This document shows, piece after piece, positions 51,984 through 60,224 of a stretch of 64,000 nucleotides of DNA (position 1 is the stretch's first letter; the number at the start of each line of letters is the position of its first letter). This stretch comes from DASUPK01 sp963724665. GTDB taxonomy: Bacteria > Actinomycetota > Thermoleophilia > Solirubrobacterales > 70-9. Below the pieces are notes generated by a model. That model did no database searches, was not told the DNA's origin, and saw only the letters and a list, made by a program, of their open reading frames with translations. The translations under genes were made by a program, and so were the position numbers. Location of the stretch: the NCBI GenBank assembly GCA_963724665.1, contig CAVRVH010000004.1, positions 62,001 through 126,000 on the forward strand, read 5' to 3'.

Positions 51984-52509
51984 GCGCGGCGCGGCGGACT
52001 GCGACGCGCAGAACCTCACCGCCGATGAGGCGGTCGAGATGTCCGACGACCGCCCACAGCGCCCGAAGGCGGAGGCCGGCCTGGCCATTGACCGGCTTGA
52101 TCCGCGCCTCGCTCACCAGGGCGTTTTGATCTGACCCCTCCGGCTCGATCCAGTGAGCCAAAAGCACCCTGACGGTGCCGCGCTGGTCCCAGGCCAGGAA
52201 GTCGTCCGCACCTTCGATCCGAGGGTAGTCCCGGCGAAGCGTCCAGATTCGCCCGCACATGCCGGAAACCGACCAACGCGCCCCCTCGTCGATCACGGTG
52301 AACGGGTACTGCCGGAACAGATCCCGGAACAAGAGATCCGACGAGGTGCCGGGGATCCGCCAGCGCACCGCACGCCCAAGGGTGGGTGCGTCGCGGAGCC
52401 GGACCGTCTCCGCCGCGTGCCACAGTCGATCGGCGTCGGCCTCCGCGGAGAGGCGGTGGCAGGTGCGTACCTGTGGGTCGGGAAGCCATTCATCGAGGTC
52501 GGGGTGCAT
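51955..52509 (-). CDS. hypothetical protein (SRPBCC/DUF2867-like)
   Basis: 184 residues. TLGRAVRWRIPGTSSDLLFR, FRQYPFTVIDEGARWSVSGM, GTVRVLLAHWIEPEGSDQNA and the long C-terminal helix (LRALWAVVGHLDRLIGGEVL) fit a helix-grip ligand-binding protein, but no named family is certain. Start ATG at 52509 gives MHPDLDEWLPDPQVRTCHRL. Downstream end overlaps the exported-protein relic. Confidence 0.6.
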   Translation of the reverse strand: MHPDLDEWLPDPQVRTCHRLSAEADADRLWHAAETVRLRDAPTLGRAVRWRIPGTSSDLLFRDLFRQYPFTVIDEGARWSVSGMCGRIWTLRRDYPRIEGADDFLAWDQRGTVRVLLAHWIEPEGSDQNALVSEARIKPVNGQAGLRLRALWAVVGHLDRLIGGEVLRVAVRRAALTASSSASP

Positions 52510-52581
52510 GGGTCGAGTACTACGCCACTACCGCTTCTTATGGATTGCCACGGGCCGCCTCCAAGCGGTGAATGGGCGGGA

Positions 52582-53034
52582 TTACAGGCGAACCTCGACG
52601 CGGTGGTCGTGCTCGTCGAGCACGTACACCGCCTCGGCGGTCGCCCGGAAAAGGCGATGGCGGGCCGGCGGGCGCACGTCCTCGTCGGTCCACTCCTCGC
52701 CGCCATGCTCGACGCTTCGCCGGGAGAAGACCTCCAGGCCTTCCGCGGTCTCGTGGGCCGGGAGCTCCTGAGCAACCCCACCGACGTAGACCCCCTGGCC
52801 GGTACCGACCGGCTGAGTGGAATCGAAGATCACGATTCCCACCTCGCGGCGGTCGCGGAGGTTGACCGAATGGGTGGCGTCCGGCTGGGAGACCCAGAAG
52901 AACTCGCGGTAGTCGCGGTGGGCGAAGTAAACGGGCGTGGCCCACGGTTGGCCGCTCAGGTCGGCGGTCGCCAGGACCATGTAGAGGCTCGAATCGACGA
53001 TCTGCCTGGCCGCGGGCTCGTGCTCCTCGGGCAT
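52582..53034 (-). CDS. pyridoxamine 5'-phosphate oxidase-family flavin-binding protein
   Basis: 150 residues, split-barrel FMN-binding fold: VDSSLYMVLATADLSGQPWA and TPVYFAHRDYREFFWVSQPD, then HSVNLRDRREVGIVIFDST. The C-terminus RLFRATAEAVYVLDEHDHRV matches the PNPOx-like group. Unlikely to be PdxH itself, which is longer; similar proteins bind FMN, F420 or haem. A short gap separates it from the rhodanese gene in the same direction. Confidence 0.8.
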   Translation of the reverse strand: MPEEHEPAARQIVDSSLYMVLATADLSGQPWATPVYFAHRDYREFFWVSQPDATHSVNLRDRREVGIVIFDSTQPVGTGQGVYVGGVAQELPAHETAEGLEVFSRRSVEHGGEEWTDEDVRPPARHRLFRATAEAVYVLDEHDHRVEVRL

Positions 53035-53058
53035 GCCGGGCAGTATCCCCCAAGCGGC

Positions 53059-53874
53059 TCAGCTCTCAACGGCAGTGTCGGGCTGATGACCCCACTCGGC
53101 CCATGACCCGTAGTAGATCGCGACGTTCGGGTAGCCGAGCTGGTGGCGGAGCACAAACGCCACCTGCGAGGCGCGATTGCCGATCGTGCAGTAGGTGATG
53201 ATCCGCCGCTCCGGAACGACCCCGGCCGCTGCGTAGACGCGCCGGATCTCCTCGGGATCCGGCACCCCGTCTCCCTGGTCGCGGATGACATCGACGGGCA
53301 CGTGAACGGCGCCGGGCACATGTCCCGCTCGGCCCACGTCCTCGGTGGCCCCGGATGGCCAGAACCGGTCGCCCGCGAACTCCTCTGGCGAACGGACGTC
53401 AAGGATCACGGTCGAATCGTCGTCCCCGATCGCCTCTTCGAACTCCTCCCGAGTCACGATCAGGTCGGGGTTGACGTCCCCCGCCCGGTATTCGGCAGGT
53501 TCCGGGTCGGGCGGGTCGGTGTCCCATTCGCCGCCGGCCTCCTCCCACGCCTCGCGGCCGCCGTCCATCACCAGGATTCCCTCATGCCCGTGCCGGTCAA
53601 GCAACCAGTGCCCGAGGTGAGGGGCATAGCCATAGAAGACGACGTTGGAGTCCGCCGTGACGCCGGAGCGCTCCAGTAACTCCGTCAACTCCTCTGCGTC
53701 GATTGGCGTGAAGTCGGGGTGGCGCAGATCCTTGTAGGCGTCCCAGAGGACCGCGCCCGGGATGTGCCCCTGGTCGTAGTTGGCGTTGCTCACGTCCACC
53801 TCGATGATGCGGACGGCCGGATCGTCGAGATGACTCGCCACCCACTCCGGATCGACGAAGAGTCCCTTCTCCAC
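53059..53874 (-). CDS. two-domain thiosulfate/3-mercaptopyruvate sulfurtransferase
   Basis: 271 residues, tandem rhodanese domains (about 1-125 and 135-265). The N-terminal domain has DQGHIPGAVLWDAYKDLRHP but no Cys in its loop. The C-terminal catalytic loop is YCTIGNRAS with Cys229. Transfers sulfur from thiosulfate or mercaptopyruvate to a thiophilic acceptor via a persulfide. Cytoplasmic. Possibly co-transcribed with the PNPOx-like gene 24 bp downstream. Confidence 0.92.
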   Translation of the reverse strand: MEKGLFVDPEWVASHLDDPAVRIIEVDVSNANYDQGHIPGAVLWDAYKDLRHPDFTPIDAEELTELLERSGVTADSNVVFYGYAPHLGHWLLDRHGHEGILVMDGGREAWEEAGGEWDTDPPDPEPAEYRAGDVNPDLIVTREEFEEAIGDDDSTVILDVRSPEEFAGDRFWPSGATEDVGRAGHVPGAVHVPVDVIRDQGDGVPDPEEIRRVYAAAGVVPERRIITYCTIGNRASQVAFVLRHQLGYPNVAIYYGSWAEWGHQPDTAVES

Positions 53875-53939
53875 GAGCGCAGTATCCCGGACGCCCTAAG
53901 CGGACCCTCAATGGCATCGCCTGAAATAGTCTCCGCGCC

Positions 53940-54770
53940 ATCGAGGTCGAGCACCTCAACTGCGGAACCATGTGCCCGAGGGGAGCGCGTCTCCTCGCCG
54001 GCCACGGCGGGCTGCTGGAGACGACGAACATCGTCGCCCACTGTCTGCTGATCGAGACCGGCGGCGAGCTGATCCTCGTCGACACCGGGTTCGGCCTCGG
54101 CGACTGCTCCAACCCCAAGCGCCTCGGCCAGCCTTTCCGCGCGCTGGTGGCACCGGCCTGCGAGGAGAGCGAGTCGGCGATCCGGCAGATCGAGGCGCTC
54201 GGCCACGACCCCGCGGACGTCCGCCACATCGTCACCACCCATCTCGACCTGGACCACGCGGGCGGCATCGGCGACTTCCCGGACGCCCAGATCCACGTCT
54301 TCGCCGCCGAGCTGGCCGCAGCGAGGTCGCCGTCATTGACGGAGCGCACGCGCTACAACAGCGAGCAGTGGGGCCCGAGCCCCATCTGGGTCGAACACGG
54401 CGCGGGCGGCGACAGCTGGTTCGGCTTCGAGAGCATCCGCCTCCTCCCCCATCTCGACGCCGAGATCGCGATGATCCCGCTGCCCGGGCACACGACCGGT
54501 CATTGCGGCGTGGCGATCAACACCGAGGACGGCTGGCTGCTCCACTGCGGTGACGCGTTCTTCTTCGCCGGCGAGATCGAGACACCGCGGCGATGTCCGT
54601 TGGGCCTGCGCTTCTTCCAGACGATCAACCAGGCCGACGGCAAGGCCCGCCACCGAAACCTGGAGCGGTTGCAGGAGCTCCAGCGCGACCACGGCGACGA
54701 GGTGACGCTCTTCTGCTCACATGACCCGCAGATGCTCGAAGCCGCGCAGCGTCAGCCGGCCGCGGCCTGA
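53940..54770 (+). CDS. metallo-beta-lactamase-fold hydrolase (ATC at start position)
   Basis: About 276 residues. N-terminal IEVEHLNCGTMCPRGARLLA begins at 53940 with ATC where homologues have ATG; the first ATG in frame is 53970, which would remove the first strand. Zinc motif TTHLDLDHAGG, then GHTTGHCGVAI, GDAFFF and a C-terminal SHDPQ-type His. Resembles quorum-quenching lactonase-like and MBL-fold hydrolases; substrate unknown. Transcribed toward the gene at 54789, 18 bp away. Confidence 0.8.
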   Translation: MEVEHLNCGTMCPRGARLLAGHGGLLETTNIVAHCLLIETGGELILVDTGFGLGDCSNPKRLGQPFRALVAPACEESESAIRQIEALGHDPADVRHIVTTHLDLDHAGGIGDFPDAQIHVFAAELAAARSPSLTERTRYNSEQWGPSPIWVEHGAGGDSWFGFESIRLLPHLDAEIAMIPLPGHTTGHCGVAINTEDGWLLHCGDAFFFAGEIETPRRCPLGLRFFQTINQADGKARHRNLERLQELQRDHGDEVTLFCSHDPQMLEAAQRQPAAA

Positions 54771-54788
54771 ACGACGGAGGAAGCGATC

Positions 54789-55238
54789 ATCGACCAGCCA
54801 ACGGCAGAGCAGGCACTGAAGGAGTTCGAGGTCCTGGTCGGGACCTGGAACGTTGAGGCGACCCCGCCGGGCGGCGAGCCCTGGCCGGGCGGGGCGACCA
54901 TCACCTACGAGTGGCTCGACGACGACAAGCGACTCCTGGTCGAACGCTCGACCGTTGAGATGCCGGAGGCTCCAGACGCAGTCTGCGTGATGGGCTGCGA
55001 CGCGGCCTCGGGCCGCTATTTCCAGCTCTACACGGACGACCGGAACGTCTGCCGCGTCTACGAGATGAGCATCGGCGGCGGCGAGTTGAAGTTCTGGCGC
55101 GACGGCGAGCCGTTCTCGCAACGCTTCACCGCCAAGATCAGCGAAGACGGCAACACGATCGAAGGTCGCTGGGAGGCCGCGAAGGACGGCACCAATTGGG
55201 AGACGGATTTCGACCTGGTCTTCACGAGGGTCCGCTAG
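54789..55238 (+). CDS. DUF1579-like (heme/lipid beta-barrel) protein, ATC at start position
   Basis: About 149 residues: IDQPTAEQALKEFEVLVGTW then NVEATPPGGEPWPGGATITY, with GTW and the closing NWETDFDLVFTRVR typical of small lipocalin-like beta-barrels. GGAGGA (54776-54781) lies 7 bases before ATC 54789, just where a start is expected, but no ATG/GTG/TTG is in place; the first ATG in frame is 54960. Linked to the MBL-fold gene. Function unknown. Confidence 0.7.
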   Translation: MDQPTAEQALKEFEVLVGTWNVEATPPGGEPWPGGATITYEWLDDDKRLLVERSTVEMPEAPDAVCVMGCDAASGRYFQLYTDDRNVCRVYEMSIGGGELKFWRDGEPFSQRFTAKISEDGNTIEGRWEAAKDGTNWETDFDLVFTRVR

Positions 55239-55374
55239 TTCACTGATAGGCGCAGCGCCGTCCCGTCGGTTGTGATACTTACTTCCGGGTAGCGAGACGC
55301 AGGGGGACTGCGGATCGCGGAAACGGGAACTGCGATCGGCGGCCCATCGCCGCCGCAAAGAGAGGTACGTGCAC

Positions 55375-56586
55375 ATGCGTCTTCGCCACCTGACCATCGC
55401 CGGGGCGGTCATCGCCTCGTCGCTTGCCCTGACTCTCGTCGCCACCGGCGGCGCGTCGGGCGCCTCACTGCCCAACACCAGCGTGATCCCGGGCGCCTGC
55501 GCCCTCGATCTGCGCGCGAACCACTCGCACTGCAACCTCAATCTGATCGCCAACCTCAAAGGCGAGCCCAAGGCCGCCGCGGCGCCGACCTCCGGCTACG
55601 GCCCGGCCGACCTGCGCAGCGCCTACGCCCTGCCCTCGAGCGGCGGCTCCGGCCAGACGATCGCGATCGTCGACGCCTACGGCGACACCACCGCCGAGGC
55701 CGACATGGGCACCTACCGGTCCAACTACGGCCTGCCGGCCTGCACCACCGCCAACGGCTGCTTCAAGAAGGTCAACCAGAGCGGCACGCAGGGCAGCTAC
55801 CCGTCGAACAACCAGGGATGGGCGCTCGAGACCCAGCTCGATCTGGAGATGGCCTCGGCCGTCTGCCCCGGCTGCAAGATCCTCCTGGTGGAGGCGACCA
55901 ACAACCAGAACGCCAGCCTCTACGCGGCCGAGGACACGGCGGCCCGGCTCGGCGCCAGCGTGATTTCCAACAGCTACGGCGGCAGCGAGGCGAGCACCGA
56001 GACCGCCGACGACGCCCACTTCAACCACCCGGGCGTGGCGATCACTGTGTCCTCCGGCGACAGCGGCTATGGCGTCGAGTACCCGGCCGCGTCGCGGTAC
56101 GTGACCGCGGTCGGCGGCACGACGCTCAGCTACGCCTCCAACACGCGCGGCTGGACCGAGACCGCCTGGAGCGGATCGGGCAGTGGCTGCTCAGCCTACG
56201 AGGCGAAGCCCGCCTGGCAGACCGACTCCGGCTGCGCGAAGAGGACGGTCGCGGATGTCTCCGCTGTCGCCGATCCGAACACCGGCGTCGCCGTCTACGA
56301 CAGCAACTGCAACTTCGTTGGCCAGATCCTGGGCCAGTGCTTCAGCGGTTGGGGCGTCGTCGGCGGCACCAGCGCGTCGTCGCCGATCGTCGCCGGTGTC
56401 TACGGCCTGGCCGGCAACGGCTCGTCCGTGAACTACGGCTCGTTCCCCTACAGCCACACCTCGTCGCTGTTCGACGTGACGTCGGGGAACAACGGCAGCT
56501 GCACTCCGGCATATCTGTGCACCTCGGGCGCCGGCTACGACGGGCCGACGGGCCTCGGCACCCCGAACGGGAGCGGCGCCTTCTAG
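55375..56586 (+). CDS. secreted sedolisin-like (S53) serine peptidase
   Basis: 403 residues. Signal peptide (RLRHLTIAGAVIASSLALTL), then a catalytic domain with the S53 triad: Glu152 and Asp156 in WALETQLDLEMAS, and Ser333 in GGTSASSPIVAG. The oxyanion Asp is in DVSAVADP. S53 enzymes usually carry a ~200-residue pro-domain; here only about 75 residues separate the signal from the catalytic domain. Acid-active endopeptidase likely, outside the cell. ATG 55375 is preferred; GTG 55369 is also possible. Confidence 0.88.
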   Translation: MRLRHLTIAGAVIASSLALTLVATGGASGASLPNTSVIPGACALDLRANHSHCNLNLIANLKGEPKAAAAPTSGYGPADLRSAYALPSSGGSGQTIAIVDAYGDTTAEADMGTYRSNYGLPACTTANGCFKKVNQSGTQGSYPSNNQGWALETQLDLEMASAVCPGCKILLVEATNNQNASLYAAEDTAARLGASVISNSYGGSEASTETADDAHFNHPGVAITVSSGDSGYGVEYPAASRYVTAVGGTTLSYASNTRGWTETAWSGSGSGCSAYEAKPAWQTDSGCAKRTVADVSAVADPNTGVAVYDSNCNFVGQILGQCFSGWGVVGGTSASSPIVAGVYGLAGNGSSVNYGSFPYSHTSSLFDVTSGNNGSCTPAYLCTSGAGYDGPTGLGTPNGSGAF

Positions 56587-56618
56587 GCGGCGGCTCCAGG
56601 CTCACAGTTCCGACGTAG

Positions 56619-56650
56619 GAGGCGGGCCCCGCAAGGGGCCCGCCTCATTT
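56619..56650. terminator. bidirectional rho-independent-type terminator
   Basis: Perfect 12-bp stem (GAGGCGGGCCCC and GGGGCCCGCCTC) with loop GCAA, followed by CATTT on the plus strand. It lies between the convergent stops of the S53 peptidase (56586) and the DHA2 exporter (56664), so it can serve both. Confidence 0.8.
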
Positions 56651-56663
56651 CTGGCCCACGGAC

Positions 56664-58220
56664 CTAGTCGGCGGCGCCCGCGATGGCCACCTGACCAGGC
56701 GCCTCGAGCGGCTCCCGCTCGATCTCGCGCTCGCGGACCAGCCAAAGCGCCAGCACCGCACCGGCGAGGCACAGCAAGCCCCCCAGCGTCAGCACGTCGT
56801 TGAAGCCGGCGAGGAATCCCTCCCGCGCCGCGTGGACGGCCGGCCCCCGGCTCCCGGGCGGGACCGAGGCCACCGCCTGGTGCAGGCTGCCGGACGACGC
56901 CGCCTCGACGAACTGCCGTGGGTGGTCGCCGGAAGCGAGGGGCGTCCCGGCCGTCAGCTCGCGGAACTTGTCCGCTCCGCGACCGATGAAGATCGCCCCC
57001 CAGACGGCAACGCCAACCGCGACGCCGACCTGGCGGAACGTGTCGTTGATGCCCGCCGCCATGCCGCTGCGCTCCTTCGGGACCACGCTGAGCGCCACAT
57101 CGGCGATCACGGGGTTGAGGAAGCCGACCCCCGCGCCGAGGACGAGGAAGCCGCCGAGCAGGGTCGTCCACTCCGACCCGGCGCTGACACCCGACATCAG
57201 GAGGAGGCCCACACCCGCCACCGCGAGGCTGCCGCTCATCAAGAGCCGCGCAGGCACGCGGGACAGCAGCGCTCCCGAGATCGGCGCGGCGAAGAAGCTC
57301 ACCACGGTGACCGGCAGGTAGCGGAGCCCGGCCTGAAGCGGCGTGTAGCCGAGGTAGTTCTGCAGGTAGAGCGTCAGGTACAGGAATAGCGCGAAGGCCG
57401 ACGCCGAGACGGCGAACGCCGCCAACTGGACTCCCGTGAACGACGGACGCTTGAAGAGCCCCAGCGGGAGCATCGGCTCGCTCACCCGGCTCTCGATGGC
57501 GACGAACCCGCTCATCAGGACCGCCCCCGCAGCGAACAGCGAGACGATCAGCGTGCTGCCCCATCCTTCATCGTTGCCGCGGACAAGCGCGAGCACCAGC
57601 ACGAACAGAGCCGCGCTGAAGGTGGCGACGCCGGGCCAGTCGATCCGGGTCGCGTTCGGATCGCGGCTCTCGCGCAGCTTCAGATAGGTCACGGCGATCG
57701 CCGCCAGGCCGATCGGCACGTTGAGATAGAAGATCGACTGCCAGCCGAGCCCGTCGGTGAGCGCTCCGCCAACGAGCGGTCCGACCGCGACGGCGACGCC
57801 GATCGAGGCGCCGTAGATCCCCATCGCCGTGCCGCGCTCGCGCCCGGGCGGGAACTCCTGGGCGACGAGGGCCAGCGAGACGGCGAACATGATCGCCCCT
57901 CCCACTCCCTGCAGAGCCCGCGACAGGTTCAGGAACGTCGGGTCGGGCGAAAGCCCGCAGAGCAACGACGCGAGCGAGAAGATCCCGAGCCCCACCATGA
58001 ACACCCGCCGCCGCCCGAGGCGATCGGCCAGCGAGCCGGCGGTCAGGACGAGGGCGGCGAGGGTCAGCGCGTAGGCGTCGACCACCCACTGAAGATCGGT
58101 GAAGCTGGCGCCAAGGTCGTCGCGAATCGACGGCAGCGCCACGTTGACGACTGTGATGTCGAGCAGCAACATGAAAGTCGCCACCGTGACAGCGAGCAGG
58201 GTCCACCATTTCCGAGCCAT
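56664..58220 (-). CDS. MFS drug exporter, DHA2 (EmrB/QacA) family
   Basis: 518 residues with fourteen predicted helices. Motif D1/A features: LLLDITVVNVALPSIRDDLG, then QWVVDAYALTLAALVLTAGS, LADRLGRRRVFM and GVGGAIMFAVSLALVAQEFP. Proton-driven export of hydrophobic drugs or metabolites. Divergent from an ECF sigma factor, with an 83-bp shared upstream region. Confidence 0.9.
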   Translation of the reverse strand: MARKWWTLLAVTVATFMLLLDITVVNVALPSIRDDLGASFTDLQWVVDAYALTLAALVLTAGSLADRLGRRRVFMVGLGIFSLASLLCGLSPDPTFLNLSRALQGVGGAIMFAVSLALVAQEFPPGRERGTAMGIYGASIGVAVAVGPLVGGALTDGLGWQSIFYLNVPIGLAAIAVTYLKLRESRDPNATRIDWPGVATFSAALFVLVLALVRGNDEGWGSTLIVSLFAAGAVLMSGFVAIESRVSEPMLPLGLFKRPSFTGVQLAAFAVSASAFALFLYLTLYLQNYLGYTPLQAGLRYLPVTVVSFFAAPISGALLSRVPARLLMSGSLAVAGVGLLLMSGVSAGSEWTTLLGGFLVLGAGVGFLNPVIADVALSVVPKERSGMAAGINDTFRQVGVAVGVAVWGAIFIGRGADKFRELTAGTPLASGDHPRQFVEAASSGSLHQAVASVPPGSRGPAVHAAREGFLAGFNDVLTLGGLLCLAGAVLALWLVREREIEREPLEAPGQVAIAGAAD

Positions 58221-58238
58221 TTCAAGCCTCCTTCGGCC

Positions 58239-58264
58239 GTCACATCGGCCGCGTTTCGTTCGTC
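58239..58264 (+). promoter_or_regulatory. ECF-type promoter candidate upstream of the sigma gene
   Basis: GTCACA (58239-58244), 16 bases, then CGTC (58261-58264), 40 bp before the GTG of the sigma gene. Close to the -35/-10 reported for the ECF41 group (TGTCACA and CGTC), which often controls its own or a neighbouring gene. The first base of the -35 differs (C for T). Confidence 0.4.
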
Positions 58265-58303
58265 AGTGCTATGACGGACCCGAATGAGAGGACGTGACGG
58301 AAA

Positions 58304-59164
58304 GTGAGCAACGACACACTTCTGGCCCAGGAGTTCGAAGGGCACCGGCACCACCTGCAATCGGTCGCCTACCGGATGCTTGGCTCGACGGGCGAGGCGG
58401 ATGATGCGGTCCAGGAGGCGTGGCTTCGCCTCAGCCGAACGGATTCGGATCAGGTCGAGAACCTGAGGGCCTGGCTGACGACCGTCGTCGGCCGGGTCTG
58501 CCTCGACATGCTGCGTTCGCGCAAGGCGCGACGCGAAGCGCCCAACGGCGAGGAGCACATCGAGCCGATCGTGACCGAGCTCACCGAGGACAATCCGGCC
58601 GAGGAGGTGGAGCTGGCGGACTCGGTCGGTCTCGCGATGATGGTCGTCCTCGAGACCCTCTCCCCCGCTGAGCGCGTGGCCTTCGTCCTCCACGACATGT
58701 TCGGCGTCCCGTTCGGCGAGATAGCCGACATCTCGGGGCGGTCGGCGGATGCGGCGCGTCAGCTGGCGAGCCGGGCCCGCAAGCGGGTTCGCGGCTCGGT
58801 GCCCCCGCCCGATCCCGACCTTGATGAACAGCGCCAGGTGGTTGACGCCTTCCTGGCGGCGGCGCGGGCCGGTGACTTCGAGGCCCTGCTCGAGGTTCTC
58901 GATCCGAATGTCGTTCAGCGGATCCACACGGCCTCGGGCGACCGGCGCTGGGCACCGACCGCGGTCGGCGCCGAGAACGTGGCCAAGCGTGCCATGTCCG
59001 CCGGCGGCCGCTTCGCCCCCTATGGGCGCCCGGCGATCATCAACGGAAACATGGGCGCCGTGGTCGTGATCGACGGCAAGCGCCGTGCTGTGAACGCCAT
59101 GACCATCACCAACGGCAAGATCACGACGATGGACGTCTTCGTCGATCCGTCCGCGGCCCCGTAA
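58304..59164 (+). CDS. ECF sigma factor with SnoaL-like C-terminal domain
   Basis: 286 residues from GTG 58304. Sigma region 2 is AYRMLGSTGEADDAVQEAWL; region 4 is DMFGVPFGEIADISGRSADA. A ~110-residue NTF2-type domain (DEQRQVVDAFLAAARAGDFE to AVNAMTITNGKITTMDVFVD) follows, as in ECF41/SigJ-like factors where it can modulate activity in place of an anti-sigma. Divergent neighbour is a DHA2 exporter, a possible target. Confidence 0.86.
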   Translation: MSNDTLLAQEFEGHRHHLQSVAYRMLGSTGEADDAVQEAWLRLSRTDSDQVENLRAWLTTVVGRVCLDMLRSRKARREAPNGEEHIEPIVTELTEDNPAEEVELADSVGLAMMVVLETLSPAERVAFVLHDMFGVPFGEIADISGRSADAARQLASRARKRVRGSVPPPDPDLDEQRQVVDAFLAAARAGDFEALLEVLDPNVVQRIHTASGDRRWAPTAVGAENVAKRAMSAGGRFAPYGRPAIINGNMGAVVVIDGKRRAVNAMTITNGKITTMDVFVDPSAAP

Positions 59165-59224
59165 CCCTGCGGCGCTCCCCGGCGCTGGCGTTAGAGAACG
59201 TCATAGTCAGGGAAAGGATTGGTC

Positions 59225-60100
59225 ATGCAGGGAGTGTGGGTGCGCAGTACAGCCGGGATCGCGATAGCGGGCGCCTTGGTGTACCTGATGATCAGCCTGA
59301 TCGGCGGAGCCGGCAGTGCCGGCGCCGCGGTCGGCTCCACGGACCTCTCCCTGACCAAGGCCGACACGGCCGACCCGGTCACGGTGGGCGACACCTTCGG
59401 CTACGTGATCACGGTCAAGAACGAGGGCGCGAACGACGCCGGTGACGTGATCACCACGGACAACCTCCCCTCCCAGGTGACCTACGTCTCCTCCACCCCA
59501 TCGGCCGGAACCTGTCAGAAGTCGAGCAGCAAGATCACCTGTGATCTCGGCCAGGTCAACGCCGCCGCCTCGGCGAGCGTGACGATCCCGGTCAGGGCTA
59601 CGAGGAGCGGCACCGCCTCCAACACCGCTTCGCTGACCAGCTCAGGCGACACCAACGCCACCAACAACCTCGACACCGAGACGACCGTGATCAACAAGAA
59701 GCCGACCACGCCCAAGCCGAAGAAGCCGAAGGGTCATCCCAGCTGCGCGACCCCGACCATCGTGGGCACGCCGGGTGACGACGTCCTTCAGGGGACCTCG
59801 CACTCCGACGTGATCGTCTCCGGCCCTGGCAACGATCAGGTCTTCGCCAACGGCGGCAACGACCTCGTCTGCACCGATGGCGGCATCGACCTCGTCGATG
59901 GCGGATCCGGCAAGGACTTCGTCAACGGCGGTGGCGGGCCCGACAGGCTGATCGGAGGCGACGGCGGTGACACGCTCAAGGGCAAGAACGGCCGCGACCG
60001 GCTGCTCGGCGGCCAGGGCGACGACCTGCTGAACGGCGGCAAGGGCCGCGACAAGTGCAAGGGCGGTCCGGGCCGCAACACGCTCCTGCGCTGCCCGTAG
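59225..60100 (+). CDS. exported DUF11 plus RTX-repeat protein
   Basis: 291 residues from ATG 59225 (GGAAAGG upstream). Signal or anchor at 8-30, then a DUF11 Ig-like domain (SLTKADTADPVTVGDTFGYV to NNLDTETTV). A Lys/Pro linker leads to a C-terminal hemolysin-type Ca2+-binding region with repeats such as GGDTLKGKNGRDRLLGGQGD and GDDLLNGGKGRDK (about 190-285). Probably a secreted, calcium-stabilised surface protein; no export system lies nearby. Confidence 0.82.
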   Translation: MQGVWVRSTAGIAIAGALVYLMISLIGGAGSAGAAVGSTDLSLTKADTADPVTVGDTFGYVITVKNEGANDAGDVITTDNLPSQVTYVSSTPSAGTCQKSSSKITCDLGQVNAAASASVTIPVRATRSGTASNTASLTSSGDTNATNNLDTETTVINKKPTTPKPKKPKGHPSCATPTIVGTPGDDVLQGTSHSDVIVSGPGNDQVFANGGNDLVCTDGGIDLVDGGSGKDFVNGGGGPDRLIGGDGGDTLKGKNGRDRLLGGQGDDLLNGGKGRDKCKGGPGRNTLLRCP

Positions 60101-60128
60101 GCGGCGTCACTCGACAGAGGCCAATCCC

Positions 60129-60144
60129 GGCGCGGGCACGCGCC
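60129..60144. terminator. possible intergenic hairpin between convergent genes
   Basis: GGCGCG (60129-60134), loop GGCA, CGCGCC (60139-60144), in the gap between the RTX-repeat gene (ends 60100) and the methyltransferase (ends 60225). No clear T-run, so terminator function is a guess. Confidence 0.35.
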
Positions 60145-60224
60145 GTACTTCGAGACGTGGCCGTCAGTCCCGCCCTCCGATCCCTCACCCTGGCGGGGCT
60201 GGCGGCCATTCTCTTTCCCGGGCG

